This document shows, piece by piece, positions 1-11,214 of a DNA stretch of 64,000 bases. Every line of letters starts with the position of its first letter. Within the stretch, counting starts at the first letter, position 1. The notes under the pieces are model-generated. The model saw nothing but the letters and a program-made list of their open reading frames with translations, was not told where the DNA came from and did not search any database. The stretch covers positions 372,001-436,000 of the forward strand of contig NC_031474.1 of assembly GCF_000006565.2 (NCBI RefSeq). The letters run 5' to 3'. The DNA comes from Toxoplasma gondii ME49. Its lineage: Eukaryota > Apicomplexa > Conoidasida > Eucoccidiorida > Sarcocystidae. Made by a program: the position numbers and the translations under genes.

Positions 1-165
1 GATGTAGTCGCTGTCCATTTGAACGTGACACCGGTTACGGGTCCAGTGAAACCACGCTGTGTCACATCGGTTTGTCGGGAAGACACGGACGATGAACTGC
101 CGACACCCTCAAAAATTGCGCTGCTCTGCGCCCACACGGTGGTACACGTATTTGAACCTCTGTGA
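1..165 (+). CDS. possible 3' end of an unidentified plus-strand gene (partial)
   Basis: Frame 1 is open from the first base to a TGA at 163-165, giving 54 codons with three cysteines and no recognised domain. A plus-strand gene ending here would be convergent with the minus-strand gene at 1337 and would continue the strand alternation of the window. An open run this short can easily occur by chance, so this is only a candidate terminal exon. Confidence 0.15.
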   Translation, partial: DVVAVHLNVTPVTGPVKPRCVTSVCREDTDDELPTPSKIALLCAHTVVHVFEPL

Positions 166-1336
166 GTTAACGAACAGTTGCGGGCAATTTCTCGACCCGT
201 TTAAAACTTCAAACTCTTGAACTGGTGTAATCCTAATTCTGGCAAGCCAAACATTTGGAAATTTTGCAAGATAGCTCCGTTGCCACTTGCACACCTCGAA
301 CCGTTGCACAATTTCCCACGCACATATCTGTTGCCTGAACAATCGTGTTTGCCTTCCTCCTCAAAGTATCAAGGACTCTTCAACTGATACGACCGTTCCT
401 TCCAAATGTCGGCGAACCGGCAACGAATCCTGTTATTTGATGACGGCTACAGCGTACACCTGCAACAGTACAAGCACACGGCTCGTCCTGCCATTTTCAT
501 ATGGGGTGCCACGCACTGAACTCGTCTGTGACTTCGTCATGAGCAGAAAGAGTTATGCTGGCCTTTAATTGCGGTACGAGATACGAATGATAGAATCGCT
601 TGAGCTTGCACTGAATGCAAGGTGGCTTTGGACAACCCCTTGATGCTTCACTAGTCGGAAAGCGACGAGTAAGAGTAGGCAGCACGCAGCATACATCAGT
701 GAAGGAATGATCTTCTGGTATCGTCAGCGTAGTCTTTGGAGAACCCGAGCTATGAAAGGGATGAGTGCAAATAAATATAAAGACAGGTCGCAGCGAACTT
801 CGACAGCTGCGAGGCAGTGGCGTGGTCTTCAAACTTCGCAGGATTGGCCCTGTAATGCTTCGTACTTTTACCGTCCTCTCTCAAGTTCCACAACTGGGCT
901 CTAGCCTTCATTTCACCACTATACGCTTGATTTATACATTGAAGTTTTGGGACTTCTTCAAAAGTTGAACTGACTTCTCCATGCTGATCCTTGAGTACGT
1001 CTGCAGGACCAGTCGGCGTCAAGAATGCTGACTTGGTGGCGCAACGAGGTGGTAGGCAAGTTGGTGAATCATCCCTTTCACCTGGCCCTGCACTGGATAA
1101 ACGATGCGCCAGTAACGATTGCTCACGAGCATGTGATGGACAACGAAATTGAGTTTCAAAACCGATTTCACCTGGACAGCGGACGAGAGGCGCACTCCAC
1201 GACGTATCAGGGACCCACTGAAGGCTTTGTCACTGAATAGAGAACTGCCTAAGCTGGACGAACTGGGGGTCCCTCTTCTCCAAGCCACCACGTCTCAGAC
1301 TATTCCCCGCTGACAAGGCCATCGCAAAAGCCTAAA
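166..1336. other. non-coding spacer left of the COPI-associated gene
   Basis: Short overlapping ORFs occur on both strands, but none has a recognisable domain, splice-consistent partner or good start context. The right part should hold the 3' UTR of the minus-strand gene at 1337-2254. I see no RNA gene or repeat here. Confidence 0.5.
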
Positions 1337-2254
1337 TCAGAGGAATTTGGGTCCTTTTTCCCTGAGCCACCACGTCTCAAACTCTTCCTTGCTGACAAGA
1401 CCATCGTGATCTTCATCCAGTGCCTCGAATATGAACTTTAGTTCAACCTCGTTAATCATAAGATTCATTTCCTTGACTCCCTCCCGAAGATCATCAACAG
1501 TAAGCAGTCCGTCGCCCCGTTTGTTAAGTAGCTCGAATTTCCGATCAAGCAAGTCAAGTTTTTCTGCCATCGTTTTCGACTGAAATTCCTCTCCATCATA
1601 CTCGCGCATCTTAGCCATCATCGTATTGAGCTTGCAAGCCGCATAGAGGCCCCATATCACGTTTAGAACCCCGCAGAGTAACAACGCCAGTCCAGGTATG
1701 AATTTGAAAAGGTTCAGAAGGTCCTTCACCGACACGCACAATGAAGCAACAAACATTTGAACCAATCCTCTTCCTGCAGTGAATTCGATGAACTGAATGT
1801 AGAAGTGGATCATGGACCGCACTCCAAAGCGAGCACTGATTCTCGAAAATTCGGCACTGATGAGAAGCACGCACCCGAGAGCCGCATATATATCTGCCAA
1901 TACATCCATAGGGCTGAGAGTAAGCGCGAGTGTAATAATATCGAAAAACAGTCCAGGAATGAGGATGACGCACGCCGCCACACTCACCCAGGTAAGAAAG
2001 CGGGGTCCTCTCTTCGGGTCTTCTTTGAATTTTGTGTACTGGTTGATAATAAACAGCCGTGACTTTTCATAGCCCTTCTTCGCCACCTCTTTCGCGTGAA
2101 CAGTGCCTCTCCGAATGATCTGCTGAGCCCTTGAAGGACGGGTTCCTGTCTGGTCGGGCGTGGCGCTAGAGCCTCTTGCCTCGGGGTCAGAAGCGGAGCG
2201 CTCTCCCACTTCTCTCTCAACCATTTGAGGCAGTAGTGGCTCTTGATCTGTCAT
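1337..2254 (-). CDS. COPI-associated (TVP15-like) four-helix membrane protein with C-terminal EF-hands
   Basis: A single uninterrupted ORF encodes 305 residues. The first in-frame ATG at 2254 (MTDQEPL) is taken as start; upstream in-frame codons only offer GTG. A hydrophilic N-terminus is followed by four predicted membrane segments near residues 86-107, 114-133, 149-175 and 184-207. The glutamate after helix 2 and the GRG at 161-163 in helix 3 fit the COPI_assoc family, Golgi membrane proteins linked to vesicle traffic. After the helices come a degenerate EF-hand loop (244-255, NKRGDGLLTVDD) and a canonical one (280-291, DEDHDGLVSKEE), suggesting calcium control on the cytosolic side. The membrane family and the EF loop are read directly; the Golgi location is inferred from the family. 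It is divergent from the SDHAF3-like gene. Confidence 0.85.
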   Translation of the reverse strand: MTDQEPLLPQMVEREVGERSASDPEARGSSATPDQTGTRPSRAQQIIRRGTVHAKEVAKKGYEKSRLFIINQYTKFKEDPKRGPRFLTWVSVAACVILIPGLFFDIITLALTLSPMDVLADIYAALGCVLLISAEFSRISARFGVRSMIHFYIQFIEFTAGRGLVQMFVASLCVSVKDLLNLFKFIPGLALLLCGVLNVIWGLYAACKLNTMMAKMREYDGEEFQSKTMAEKLDLLDRKFELLNKRGDGLLTVDDLREGVKEMNLMINEVELKFIFEALDEDHDGLVSKEEFETWWLREKGPKFL

Positions 2255-4073
2255 ATTGAACTGTGTGTCAGCTAAACAAGCAGTCCAATTGGGTGTCTCG
2301 ACAACGACTGTCTTTTTCACTCTTGTGCGCCTGCCGTTTGCACGCCGGCTAATCCGCAACACCTGCAGGACTTAACACCATTATGCACCGGACCTAGAAG
2401 GCGTCAAAACCAGGGCCGCCACTAAATACAAAAGCAGATGGCGAAAATGCAATCTTCTCATAAGAAAATTAACTCAGGGATTGAAAGTTACTTCTCGTAT
2501 GAAAGCACTATTCAAGGCACTGACGTTAGACAAGCGCTGACCTAAGACAAGGGCATTGTACCGATTATTGCGTTGACGTAAGACAGGGTGCAGTCACCTA
2601 GTGATCCAGCAACAGTGCTCCTCTTCAAAAAAAACCCGAACAGATTGAGACGAAGAGATAGACAATCGGATGTTGAATAGGGATTAAATCCGTGCTGTAT
2701 ACGCGGTTACCAGAGTTTCTGGTAAAAGATCTAGCGAGACACAACCGGTTTTCGTCTGCGGGCGTAGTCGAGCGGCATTGGATGGCGGCTCATTAACGGT
2801 CCACTTATGACGTCGGTACCAAGCTGGAAACACGCACTTCAACTCAGTAAAAACCGCCAGAGTTGTTCAGGTGATCAATAGCGAAATGCCAGCTCTGCAA
2901 TAACTTGCTACGGAACTGCAAGCCCTCTTCGCTGTCGCAGCTAGCAGAACCCTCGGTTGCGCCTGTCGTCTTGGGAGGGAACACCGTGGGCAAGCTTCGT
3001 ACGCAAAGATGCCGGAAAAAAGATAACATTTGAACGCAGGTCGCAATGGTAAAGTAGATTGGGATCATTGGCTACCAGAAGGAACGGCTCGTAGTCATTT
3101 CCATGATGAGGCATGCTTGCGGTTTCTCACTATAAGACACCGACACGCTACGGCACATGGTGTTTTGGTCTGTGTCTCCTCACAGCGCAGCTCGCTAAGA
3201 GTAGGCGAAAAGTTGCGGGCGATCAATTCCTGGCCCCCCGTTTAGCTAACACAGTCACCTTATGCGCACAAAATTCCTAGCAATTGAGTCTCAAGACCCA
3301 GTTGTTAATTGCCTGCCACATAAGCGCTTAAAGTTTGTACAAGACGCATTCCAGAAGAATGCGGACTGTATTAATTCTTTCATCCGCACGGTCATCGAGG
3401 CTCGCGAATGCCAGACGGTTTGAGTGGGGTCAATGACTTCCGGATCGACCTGTTAACCTGTGGCATTGGTTTGTGTATGTCCGAAATCTGTTTGGTGTGA
3501 ACATGCCACACTGTTTCAGCCCGTTGCTCTGAAACTGCTCCAGCAGATTTATCTCCGTTCTGTCAAACCGTTTTTAGGGTGAAATTTCGAAGGAAAAACG
3601 CGGCGCGCATGCGGCCACTGTTCTCATCCGTGGTGGGGAAATCCGACTTTTTCAGCTGCCAAACAAACACCAATATATATCGGTGCTTTCTACGGCACTT
3701 TCGGTCAACGGGAAAACCAGCAAGGAGCGGCGTCCCTCCAGCTGTCGTGTGGACAGTCCACCGCGCATGGTGCTCCATTCGAGGTCAAGCGTCACTGTTC
3801 ATCCAGATGTCAACTGCTGAGACGAACAGGAAGCTCCGCTGTGTGTGCGACATCGCTTAACAACGACAGCTAACTCACACATTATGGCACGAGAGTTTTT
3901 CCTTTTCCAAAGGGCTAAATGGGTGTACGAGAGTGAACGCAGGATAGGAAAATCGAGATACGCAGGCACACCCAGTGTTGGCAGCGACCGCCGCGCCTCT
4001 TCGACGTGAAACACTCGCCATAGCTCCGTGCTTTTTCCCAGTTGTCAACCCGTGCACATTTGCCTCGTTCACA
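2255..4073. promoter_or_regulatory. divergent intergenic region between COPI-associated and SDHAF3-like genes
   Basis: This 1.8 kb spacer separates two genes that start at 2254 (minus) and 4074 (plus), so it must contain both 5' UTRs and both promoters. Scattered ORFs under 100 codons show no family signal. No TATA box or known element was identified with confidence. Confidence 0.5.
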
Positions 4074-4763
4074 ATGGCGTCGCAAATTCTTGTACCTCTG
4101 TTTGACCGGCTTCAACTCCAGCTGGGTGAAGCTGTTCAACTCTATCGACGAGTGTTACGAGTTCATAGAACGCAACTCGGCTCGGCACCCATGCGCGATC
4201 TGGCGGACAAGTTCGCTCGTGCTGAATTCCGTTCTCATATGGCTGCAGCTTCCGAAGCCGCTAGTGCTATCGCCTCTGCGTCTGAGTGCCAATACACTGG
4301 TGGTCCAGAAGTCGCACTTCAACCTACGAATAGCAAAGGCTCACACAGTCCGCGGCCTGAAGGTGGATTTTCGGACGGGTCGTCTAACGCCGGAAACGAC
4401 GCGCTTCCTATCCAACGGGGTACAGGGTGCATCCCGAGCATCGCTGTTCAAGAGATTTTCTCAGGGAAAGGGCGATTTAGACAAGCAGAGAAGCACCCGA
4501 CGGGGTGTGAGAAGGCATCACCTGAAAACCAAGCGCCTTGGGTTCGGGAAGTGACCGAGGCAGAAAAGGTTTCGAAACAACTGGAGCTTTTCACTGAGGC
4601 TTGGCGCGAATATCTCGCGTTTGCTGACAACCGCAGTCTGCGTCGCGGCAGGCATCTTCGGCCGGCTCAACGCCAGCTTTTGTCCGACGACCAGAAGCAG
4701 CAGTTACAATCGATAAAGCAGGCGCAACACCTTTTCAGGCAACAATTACATAAACCGGACTAA
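4074..4763 (+). CDS. LYR-motif succinate dehydrogenase assembly factor 3 (ACN9/SDHAF3-like), mitochondrial
   Basis: One exon encodes 229 residues from the ATG at 4074, which lies in a strong context (CACAATGGCG); the reading frame is open upstream but that ATG context is weaker. Residues 23-25 are LYR, followed by RRVLRVHR and, at 46-55, KFARAEFRSH, the first half of the Complex1_LYR fold as in ACN9/SDHAF3. The second half appears at about 166-229, with QLELFTEAWREYL and a final DDQKQQLQSIKQAQHLF helix. The family protects and matures the iron-sulphur subunit of complex II in the mitochondrial matrix. Between the halves lies a low-complexity stretch of about 110 residues absent from typical members; it could be a genuine insertion or an unspliced in-frame intron. 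The family call is good; the role in this organism is inferred. Confidence 0.85.
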   Translation: MASQILVPLFDRLQLQLGEAVQLYRRVLRVHRTQLGSAPMRDLADKFARAEFRSHMAAASEAASAIASASECQYTGGPEVALQPTNSKGSHSPRPEGGFSDGSSNAGNDALPIQRGTGCIPSIAVQEIFSGKGRFRQAEKHPTGCEKASPENQAPWVREVTEAEKVSKQLELFTEAWREYLAFADNRSLRRGRHLRPAQRQLLSDDQKQQLQSIKQAQHLFRQQLHKPD

Positions 4764-7629
4764 ATGATGAAACTGATTTTTTAGGCTCGTCGATGGGCTT
4801 CTTACCAGTTGAAAGTGCTGAGGTGCGAGAGAGGACCGTGAAGACCTTCGTCGGAGCATGCCTTCACCGTTCGTTCTTGAACCAAAGGACTTTTATGAGC
4901 GAGAGACTAGCTCTCTTTACCGGAGGGAAAAGTCTCCATTCCATCGTCTTCTTGGTGACTGCTCTGTGCTATACTCGAGAAGTCCAAGGGAAGCCGACGA
5001 CAGCGTTTTCCACCCCGTTCTTCAGAAGCGGGTAAGGAGTCTTAAGAAATTCGAGTGATTCTCGGTTCGATACCATCAGGGGACTACGTGTCAGGCCAAG
5101 CTGGAGAAGAAATCGAAGAAAAGACTGTTTCTTAATCCTCCGTCAGGGAGTTTGACTGGAGCTGGCGTCGGCTGCAACACTTCCACCTATCTGCAGACAA
5201 GAGTGATATGGCCTTGCTTGCTAGCTGTACAGTTTGGTGTTTTCTCATTCAGGCGGCTACCGCTGTACATTCAGGTAAATAGCATGGCCTCATTTGACTT
5301 ACAGTGCGTCGTCTGCGTGGTGTGTCAGTCGTGCGAATCACGTCTTTGCTTCCAGAAATCTGTCAATTTCTCAGACATTCTCGAATCCTAAGGATTCCAG
5401 CAACAGGGCCGCAATGTTGACAGCGACGCCGTCGCTGCGGGACCAGGTTAAGGCGCGCGCACCGAATCAGTGCTTTTGGTGACCACTGTGTTACGCGTCT
5501 GAAGTACATGGGTATCCAGCGTACATCTGAAAACCAGCATTTGCAGACAAGCTCTACATACACGATGATATTGACTTGGTCATCTCCCACTGAGCCGACC
5601 CATGTGTGATACCTCCGTTCCTCTTTGCAAGTTTCAAAAAAGGTGAAGAGCCCCGCAACGATGGGTGGCCTACAGTGGAACTAAACACCGAGTTCTGTAA
5701 AAGGGAATTGGGCCCGACGCTGGGTGCTCAGGGAAATAGGCTTCTCTTACAGCGACTGGAAGCTAAACGAGAGTGTAGAACCAGTTTCCACAGCGACGCT
5801 CGACCCTTCGAAAACTTTCTTTTGCTGTTGAACAGCCCACACTTGGGCCGGGTGTACCGTTTAACGGATGAATGAATTCCACGGGTTGCAGAGAGGCCCA
5901 CCGGCTGACGGGTCTGATGGCGTCTCTTGAAGATGGTGTCAGTTCAAGTTACCGAAGTGGCGTTATCGTTTCGATCCGAAAAAAGTCTTTCTACTGTTCA
6001 AGGAAGTTTTTGCAGGGACGGCCAAGAACACACAGGCGCGCAACGTTAACTCTCGCCTGCTGCGGTGCGGGACACCATGCAGACTCTCTAGGTCCCCCAG
6101 ACCGGCATCAGAAACCGTGGACCATCTAGTCCCAAGCGAGGCAGCGTACACACGGACAACTGCTTGTACCAGCATCCAATGGATGGCTTGGACGATTTTC
6201 AAAACTGCTGCAGATGCCTGGACCTCCGACTTCACAGCAAGTGTTATTTGCAATGCCAAAGATGGAACACCGTGTGGCTTCTACAGCCGGCTACACTGTT
6301 GCGCCCCCACCTCTTACGATTGGAAACACCAGTGGTGACACACGGCTACAGGGCAGCGATTTACAAAGTGACGCAAATCACTGAGTTAGCTGCAGGGAAA
6401 CCGAGAGACAGCATGGACACTCAGCATGCCGCTGGTTTTTTGAGCAATGCGCGTAATACACATTCTGGAGGCATCGCCTCGGCCATCGACACAGTGGACA
6501 AGCACTTCCAGTGTCGAACTCTGGCAGTGGGGCAGACTTCTCACGTGCCGACCAGCTATCGAAACCGACTGTCAGAATCATCCGACAGAACGAAATCGAG
6601 ACTCACGTGCGTTTGTGTCCACAACTAAAGGAGGAACAGTGTTTCTCATTCATCACGCGAAAGCGGTGCAACACGTAAGGATGTAGTATTTAGCACCGAG
6701 CGTCTCAGAAGACATTGTAAAATCGAATACCGCGGCCGGGGACCACAAATATTCAGAGCTTCCGAACGTTGACCAACTCGACCCTCAGAGGTCAGACGGT
6801 CCTTTTCCTGGTGGGTCAGGCCCATTTAGTGCTCAGCTTGGGCGTGACAACGCAGTCCAAAATTGTGGGCTGCTGGTTCCTGCTGTTGATACGGTACAAA
6901 GAAAACAGGAGGCTGACTCCTGATATTCCTGTCCGGAGAAGGACCGTGAGAAGCCTCTTCCGGTTGTGCAGCTCCGTAACTTTTTGCTTCGTTTGGGAAG
7001 ACCACGATCCTCTCACACAAGACCCTGTGCGGCCTTGAAACCTTTTCTTTCCACATACGTAGCCTCGAAGACCTCACACTGAGACTCCGATTCGCCCATC
7101 GAGGGCTGGACAGAACGATGAAGATAGTCAACTTCGTCTCCACTTAGGCTCTCCACGCACGGTCGTCGCTTTCGCCGACTCTGCTGAAACCCTGACAGTT
7201 CGGTTGTTTTCCTCCAGTGGGCTTTGCGAATGAAACGCCTCGGGGAAGGCTCTAAAAATCGTGCTTCACTAGAGCGCGCGCCCGAACATCTAAGAGGCGT
7301 GGCCAATACGGGAACTCAGGAGAGTCAACGGGCACATGGACACGCTGTGAACTGCCACTAGGCTCCTACACGGACCTCATGCGGCGCGCCTAGATCTTGC
7401 CATCTCCGAGAAAAACGCTGTTCAGAAGGCAGGGAGGTCGCGCGTTCCCGACTTCATTCGCGATCTCTCGAGTTCAGACCTTCTGCAGAAAACAGCCCAA
7501 CCTGCGCATTCGCTGCTGCGTTGGCCTCGAGGACGGTCGTGCTGCATTTCGAATGTTTTCTTGTCAAGGTGTACTGACCTCCGGTGTCCTGTAACTCTCC
7601 TCTGGCTCTGGGAGTTACCCTGGCCCGCC
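4764..7629. other. convergent intergenic region, no gene seen
   Basis: This 2.9 kb stretch lies between the 3' ends of the SDHAF3-like gene (plus) and the left AP2 gene (minus). Its ORFs (longest about 150 codons, near 6164-6628) have no domain, no signal peptide and no phase-compatible splice partners. It probably holds both 3' UTRs. Confidence 0.5.
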
Positions 7630-10600
7630 TTACCGGCCTCGTCGCCGCCAATCCACGCTCGAAGAGTTGCACAGAAAACTCGAGGAGCTGGGAAGCTCTC
7701 CGGCGACAATAGTGCGTCGACAGACCGCCAGAAGCGGGTAGAGCTGGTCGATACGCTGAGCGTCCTGCACGGCCCGCCAAGCCTGCATCACCACGGATGT
7801 CAGGAAACCGCGGCGAAGCTGCAGGGCAGTTTCATCTGTGCTTTCCTTCCCCATGGTTATTAACCGTGGAATGCACTTCTCAAGCAGGTCGGTCAAGATG
7901 ACGCTGACTGCTGCCTTAGCTAGAAGCAAACTTTCGTCTAAGACTTTTGCTTCCGAGCAGGCGCTCTCAGTGGGGGCCTCGAAGTGGGCAGTCGACTTCG
8001 AATACGGCACTCGCCGGACGCTCCGCCTGCTAGACGTTGCCACGTCCTCTGGTCCGAGATTCGGTAGTCTCGAGAACTCCGGTTCGGAAGCCAGTGAAGA
8101 ATCATCCTCTCCAGATTCTGCAACGTGCTGCACCCGCTGTCTTCCCATGCCGCGAGCGCTAGCAAAAGGCTGCTCAAGGCTGCCTGTCAACGACTGCAGT
8201 GCGTGTTCGACGGTGGCCTGTTTCTCCCGGCTCGTCTCTGTTCCGAGAAGGAGTGTCAGCAAGACATTGGGGTCAACACCCAGACCGGCGCTAGCGGAAC
8301 TGCAGCTAGAGCTGTTCGCGTGAAGCGTCATTCCATTTCGTTGCTGTCGCTCGTGCATGTTTCGCGATGGACGCTGGTTCGATTCTTGTGTCCAGGACAA
8401 CGACCTCTCGGGTGATGTTGAAAGCAGCGACGACATTTCCCAGTCAGCGCGTCTGCTTTCGACGAGACCCTCCCCCTTCAGAGCAGAATCACGAGACTGC
8501 CGCCGACCGTAGTTTACTGAGTTCAGTCGCGACGTCAAGCCTTCGCTTTTCGGGGATCTGTGAGTCTGAAAACACGAAACAAGATTAATGGAGGCACACA
8601 TTTGCATACATAACCCGGTGGCGGTACGGGTGACTTGATGTGCACGTACATCCAGTGAAAAGCCTCATGTGCCCATCTTTTCACGTGCTCGGCAAACGGT
8701 GACAGTAGGTGGCCTGCGAGAGGAACACGCTCGGTATCTCTTCGGGGGGGGGGGGGGGCGGAACTAAATCCGCTACGGAAAAACTCTATTTCTCTTATAT
8801 GCCTGCTTGGTTGACCAACAGACGCCACTATACGCGAGCTGTGGTATCGCCCAACAGTAAAAAGAGGTGCAGCCTCGAGGACTTGAGCGATTAACACGCC
8901 ACAAATGCTGTAACACACTGTGGCACGGCCTTACCTGTCTCGAGACAAAAGGCTCTGCAGAGGAGCGAGCTGCTGCCGAGAAGTCTTCTCTGGATGTTGC
9001 TGTCAGCCTAGAGCCTTTGAGGAGCTCGTGCAAGCTGTCGTGTTCGACTGCACTGGCACGCTGTTCCTCGGCTTCCTCGCTGACACCTTCAAAACCCATG
9101 ACGTTGTATTCGGTGCTGAGATCGAGGAGAGAATGTCCGTGCACGGCGTGGAGGCTCATGTCTGCTGCTGAGTCTACCTGGCCGCCTTCGTTCCACCGCA
9201 AGGCCGACGCGCGGCGCTCCTCATTAGAGAATCCCCTACGAATGTCCTTTCCCACGGCAAGAAGCTCACGATGGTTTGCTGATGCCGGGGCAGGGAACGT
9301 CCGCGAGCGAACAGGCAGCAACGAAGAATCAAAACCCGGTCCGCCTTGTCTACTTAAACAGGGGTTTGCAATGTTTCCGCCTACGCGTCGACGTTTCAAC
9401 GCTGGGTTCTCTTCATTCACGCTTTCTCCATCAACCGCACCATTCCTTCGCCGAGTGGTAGGCGGCTGCGACGCCGGAGTCTCCCCGTAGGCGCCACGCT
9501 TGGCGTTTTTCATTTGGAGAACCTCCTGCGGATAGCATCGCAGTGACGAGTGTCGGGCAGAGGGAAATATGAATGCCATATCGGAGCCGTTCTGTTGTGA
9601 CCCATCAGACTTCTTCTATCGAATTACACCAAGCTGTACACTAAATGCTACCTCACGGCGGGTGTAGCGTCGTCTGTCTCCCGCCAGCTTCTGCCTCTTC
9701 GTGCTTACCTCCCGGCACCGAATCGCCAAGTGCCTTGCGCGCTCGAATCCATAGAGTTTCACAGGGAAGTACGCCATTCTTGTGCGACCTTGTTCGTACC
9801 ACTCCGCGACGAAGCGGTTGCGCTGAGCCTGAAAGCGTACACCAGTGACTTTGGGCAGCGCGCGATGCATGGCGTGGTAGTCCAGAGGCTCCGCGTTCAG
9901 CTTCTTATTGTCCTCTGCTCGAGCCTCGGTCGGCGCCCCGACATCTTGCAGTTGGTGTCCTCTGATTCCAGCCTCCGTTGGAGGAGTGTGTTGGTGCTCA
10001 GCACTTTCGTGGTCAGCGCAAGGCCGGTCTCCAGCACTGTCGACTTCTGTATCTGCAGCAGCCTCACTCTCCTTGGGCACGCCGTCTCGTTCCAGATGGG
10101 CTTCCTGTATCGGAGAGGGACACAGGTTCCCAGGAAGTTCGCAGGACGGTGAGGGCGAGTAGTCTGAGACGGACGCTTCAGATCGCGTGCTGCCGCTGCT
10201 GTCGAGTCCCTCTGTGCTGTTGCCAGACACGGCGCCAGCTTGCAAAAGAATCTCGAGGCCGGACTGAAGCTCGTTCTCCGGTGCGGTGTGCTGCGAACAG
10301 GAAGCGTGGCTCCGACGTCGTGGCAACATGTCGTCGCCATTCACTGTCGGATCGAAGCATACATTTTCCAGGCCTCCTTCTTGGGAGTTCTCTTGTCGAC
10401 TGCAACACTCCTCGCCTCTATTGGGCAAGGGTCCCTGGGGATCAGCGCAGGAGCCTTGCGTATAATATTCCCGACTGTCTGCTGGAGTCCTCCGTTCGAA
10501 AGAACCGCGGCTTGTTACATCCACGTCGTTCTTGGTAGGCTCAAGTGCCGCGGCGAGGAGCTGAACATCGAATGGCAGCTCTTGCTTTCGGCGAAACATT

Positions 10601-11214
10601 TCCCCGAGCTCCACCAGTAACTGCTGACCACCGGGGGGCTGCACAGAGGATCCGGATGTGGACTCGCACTTCGCCTCTTCAGCGATCATCGCGTCTTCAA
10701 TTTCGTCCAGAACACCTCCAGAAGGGCGTCGGGACGCTGGTGTAGAGCTGCTTAGTGCAGCTGGACGCTCATGCGTAGGTTCATCTCGAAGCTCCAAGTG
10801 TTGGTCGTCCACGTTCAGCATCCGACTGTCTCTCATGTGTTTCGTTGTCTCGTCAGCTGGCGACCGGATGGACGCCGCCGGGACTTCCTCAGATGCCTCT
10901 TGCCGATGCGGGTCGCCACTCATCTTCTCCAACAGCGATCTGACGGTGGACAACGCTTCTGGATGGTCTTCACGGTCGCCTCCAACGACCGCAGAACGAG
11001 ATGTTGGTAGCGTGGTCTGTGCAGAGAATGCTGGTCCGTGAGGTTCTGTGCAGTCGTCTGCTGAACGACCGAAATGGAATTCTTCCCCTGTAGCACTGCA
11101 AGACGCTGGGAATTCTGAGTCATTTTTCAAGAGCTTCCTCACCGCGTCTGTAGTCGAATCCTCACCGCCACGCGGGGTCCCCGAGAACAGAGTGTCTGTT
11201 CCTGATATATCCAT
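7630..11214 (-). CDS. AP2-domain (ApiAP2) transcription factor, left member of an inverted pair
   Basis: Three exons join in phase 0: 11214-9709, 9525-8935 and 8565-7630, giving 1010 residues. Donors are GTAAGC and GTAAGG; acceptors are CGCAG and TTTTCAG. The AP2 domain (about residues 455-510) has the diagnostic FVAEWYEQGRTRMAYFPVK and YGFERARHLAIR segments. Its C-terminal helix is split by intron 1 after AIRCRE and resumes as EVLQMKNAKR. A basic KRRR at 546-549 is a likely nuclear signal. The long N-terminus is acidic, Ser-rich and disordered. A serine island, DSSGSTRSE, lies near residue 340. ApiAP2 proteins bind DNA sequence-specifically in the nucleus. The paralogue at 17628-20814 has the same exon plan and 59 of 68 identical residues over the AP2 core. 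Intron 2 contains a 15-G run. The start at 11214 is the first ATG of the frame. Confidence 0.9.
8744..8758 (+). repeat. run of 15 G inside intron 2 of the left AP2 gene
   Basis: Fifteen consecutive G on the plus strand, so C in the transcript, lie between exons 2 and 3. Length errors or polymorphism are likely at such a run. It does not touch coding sequence. Confidence 0.9.

Noticed and set aside
1611..2220. ORFs in other frames over the COPI-associated gene
   Set aside because: They overlap the clearly membrane-spanning, EF-hand-bearing frame and show no coherent protein features.
4042..4554. 170-codon plus-strand ORF overlapping the SDHAF3-like gene
   Set aside because: It is in a different frame; the LYR motif and both conserved halves are in the called frame.
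5050..5090. GGTTCGAT-like T-arm candidates for a tRNA (also near 42580 and 43000)
   Set aside because: No matching acceptor stem, D-arm or anticodon arm could be built around any of them.
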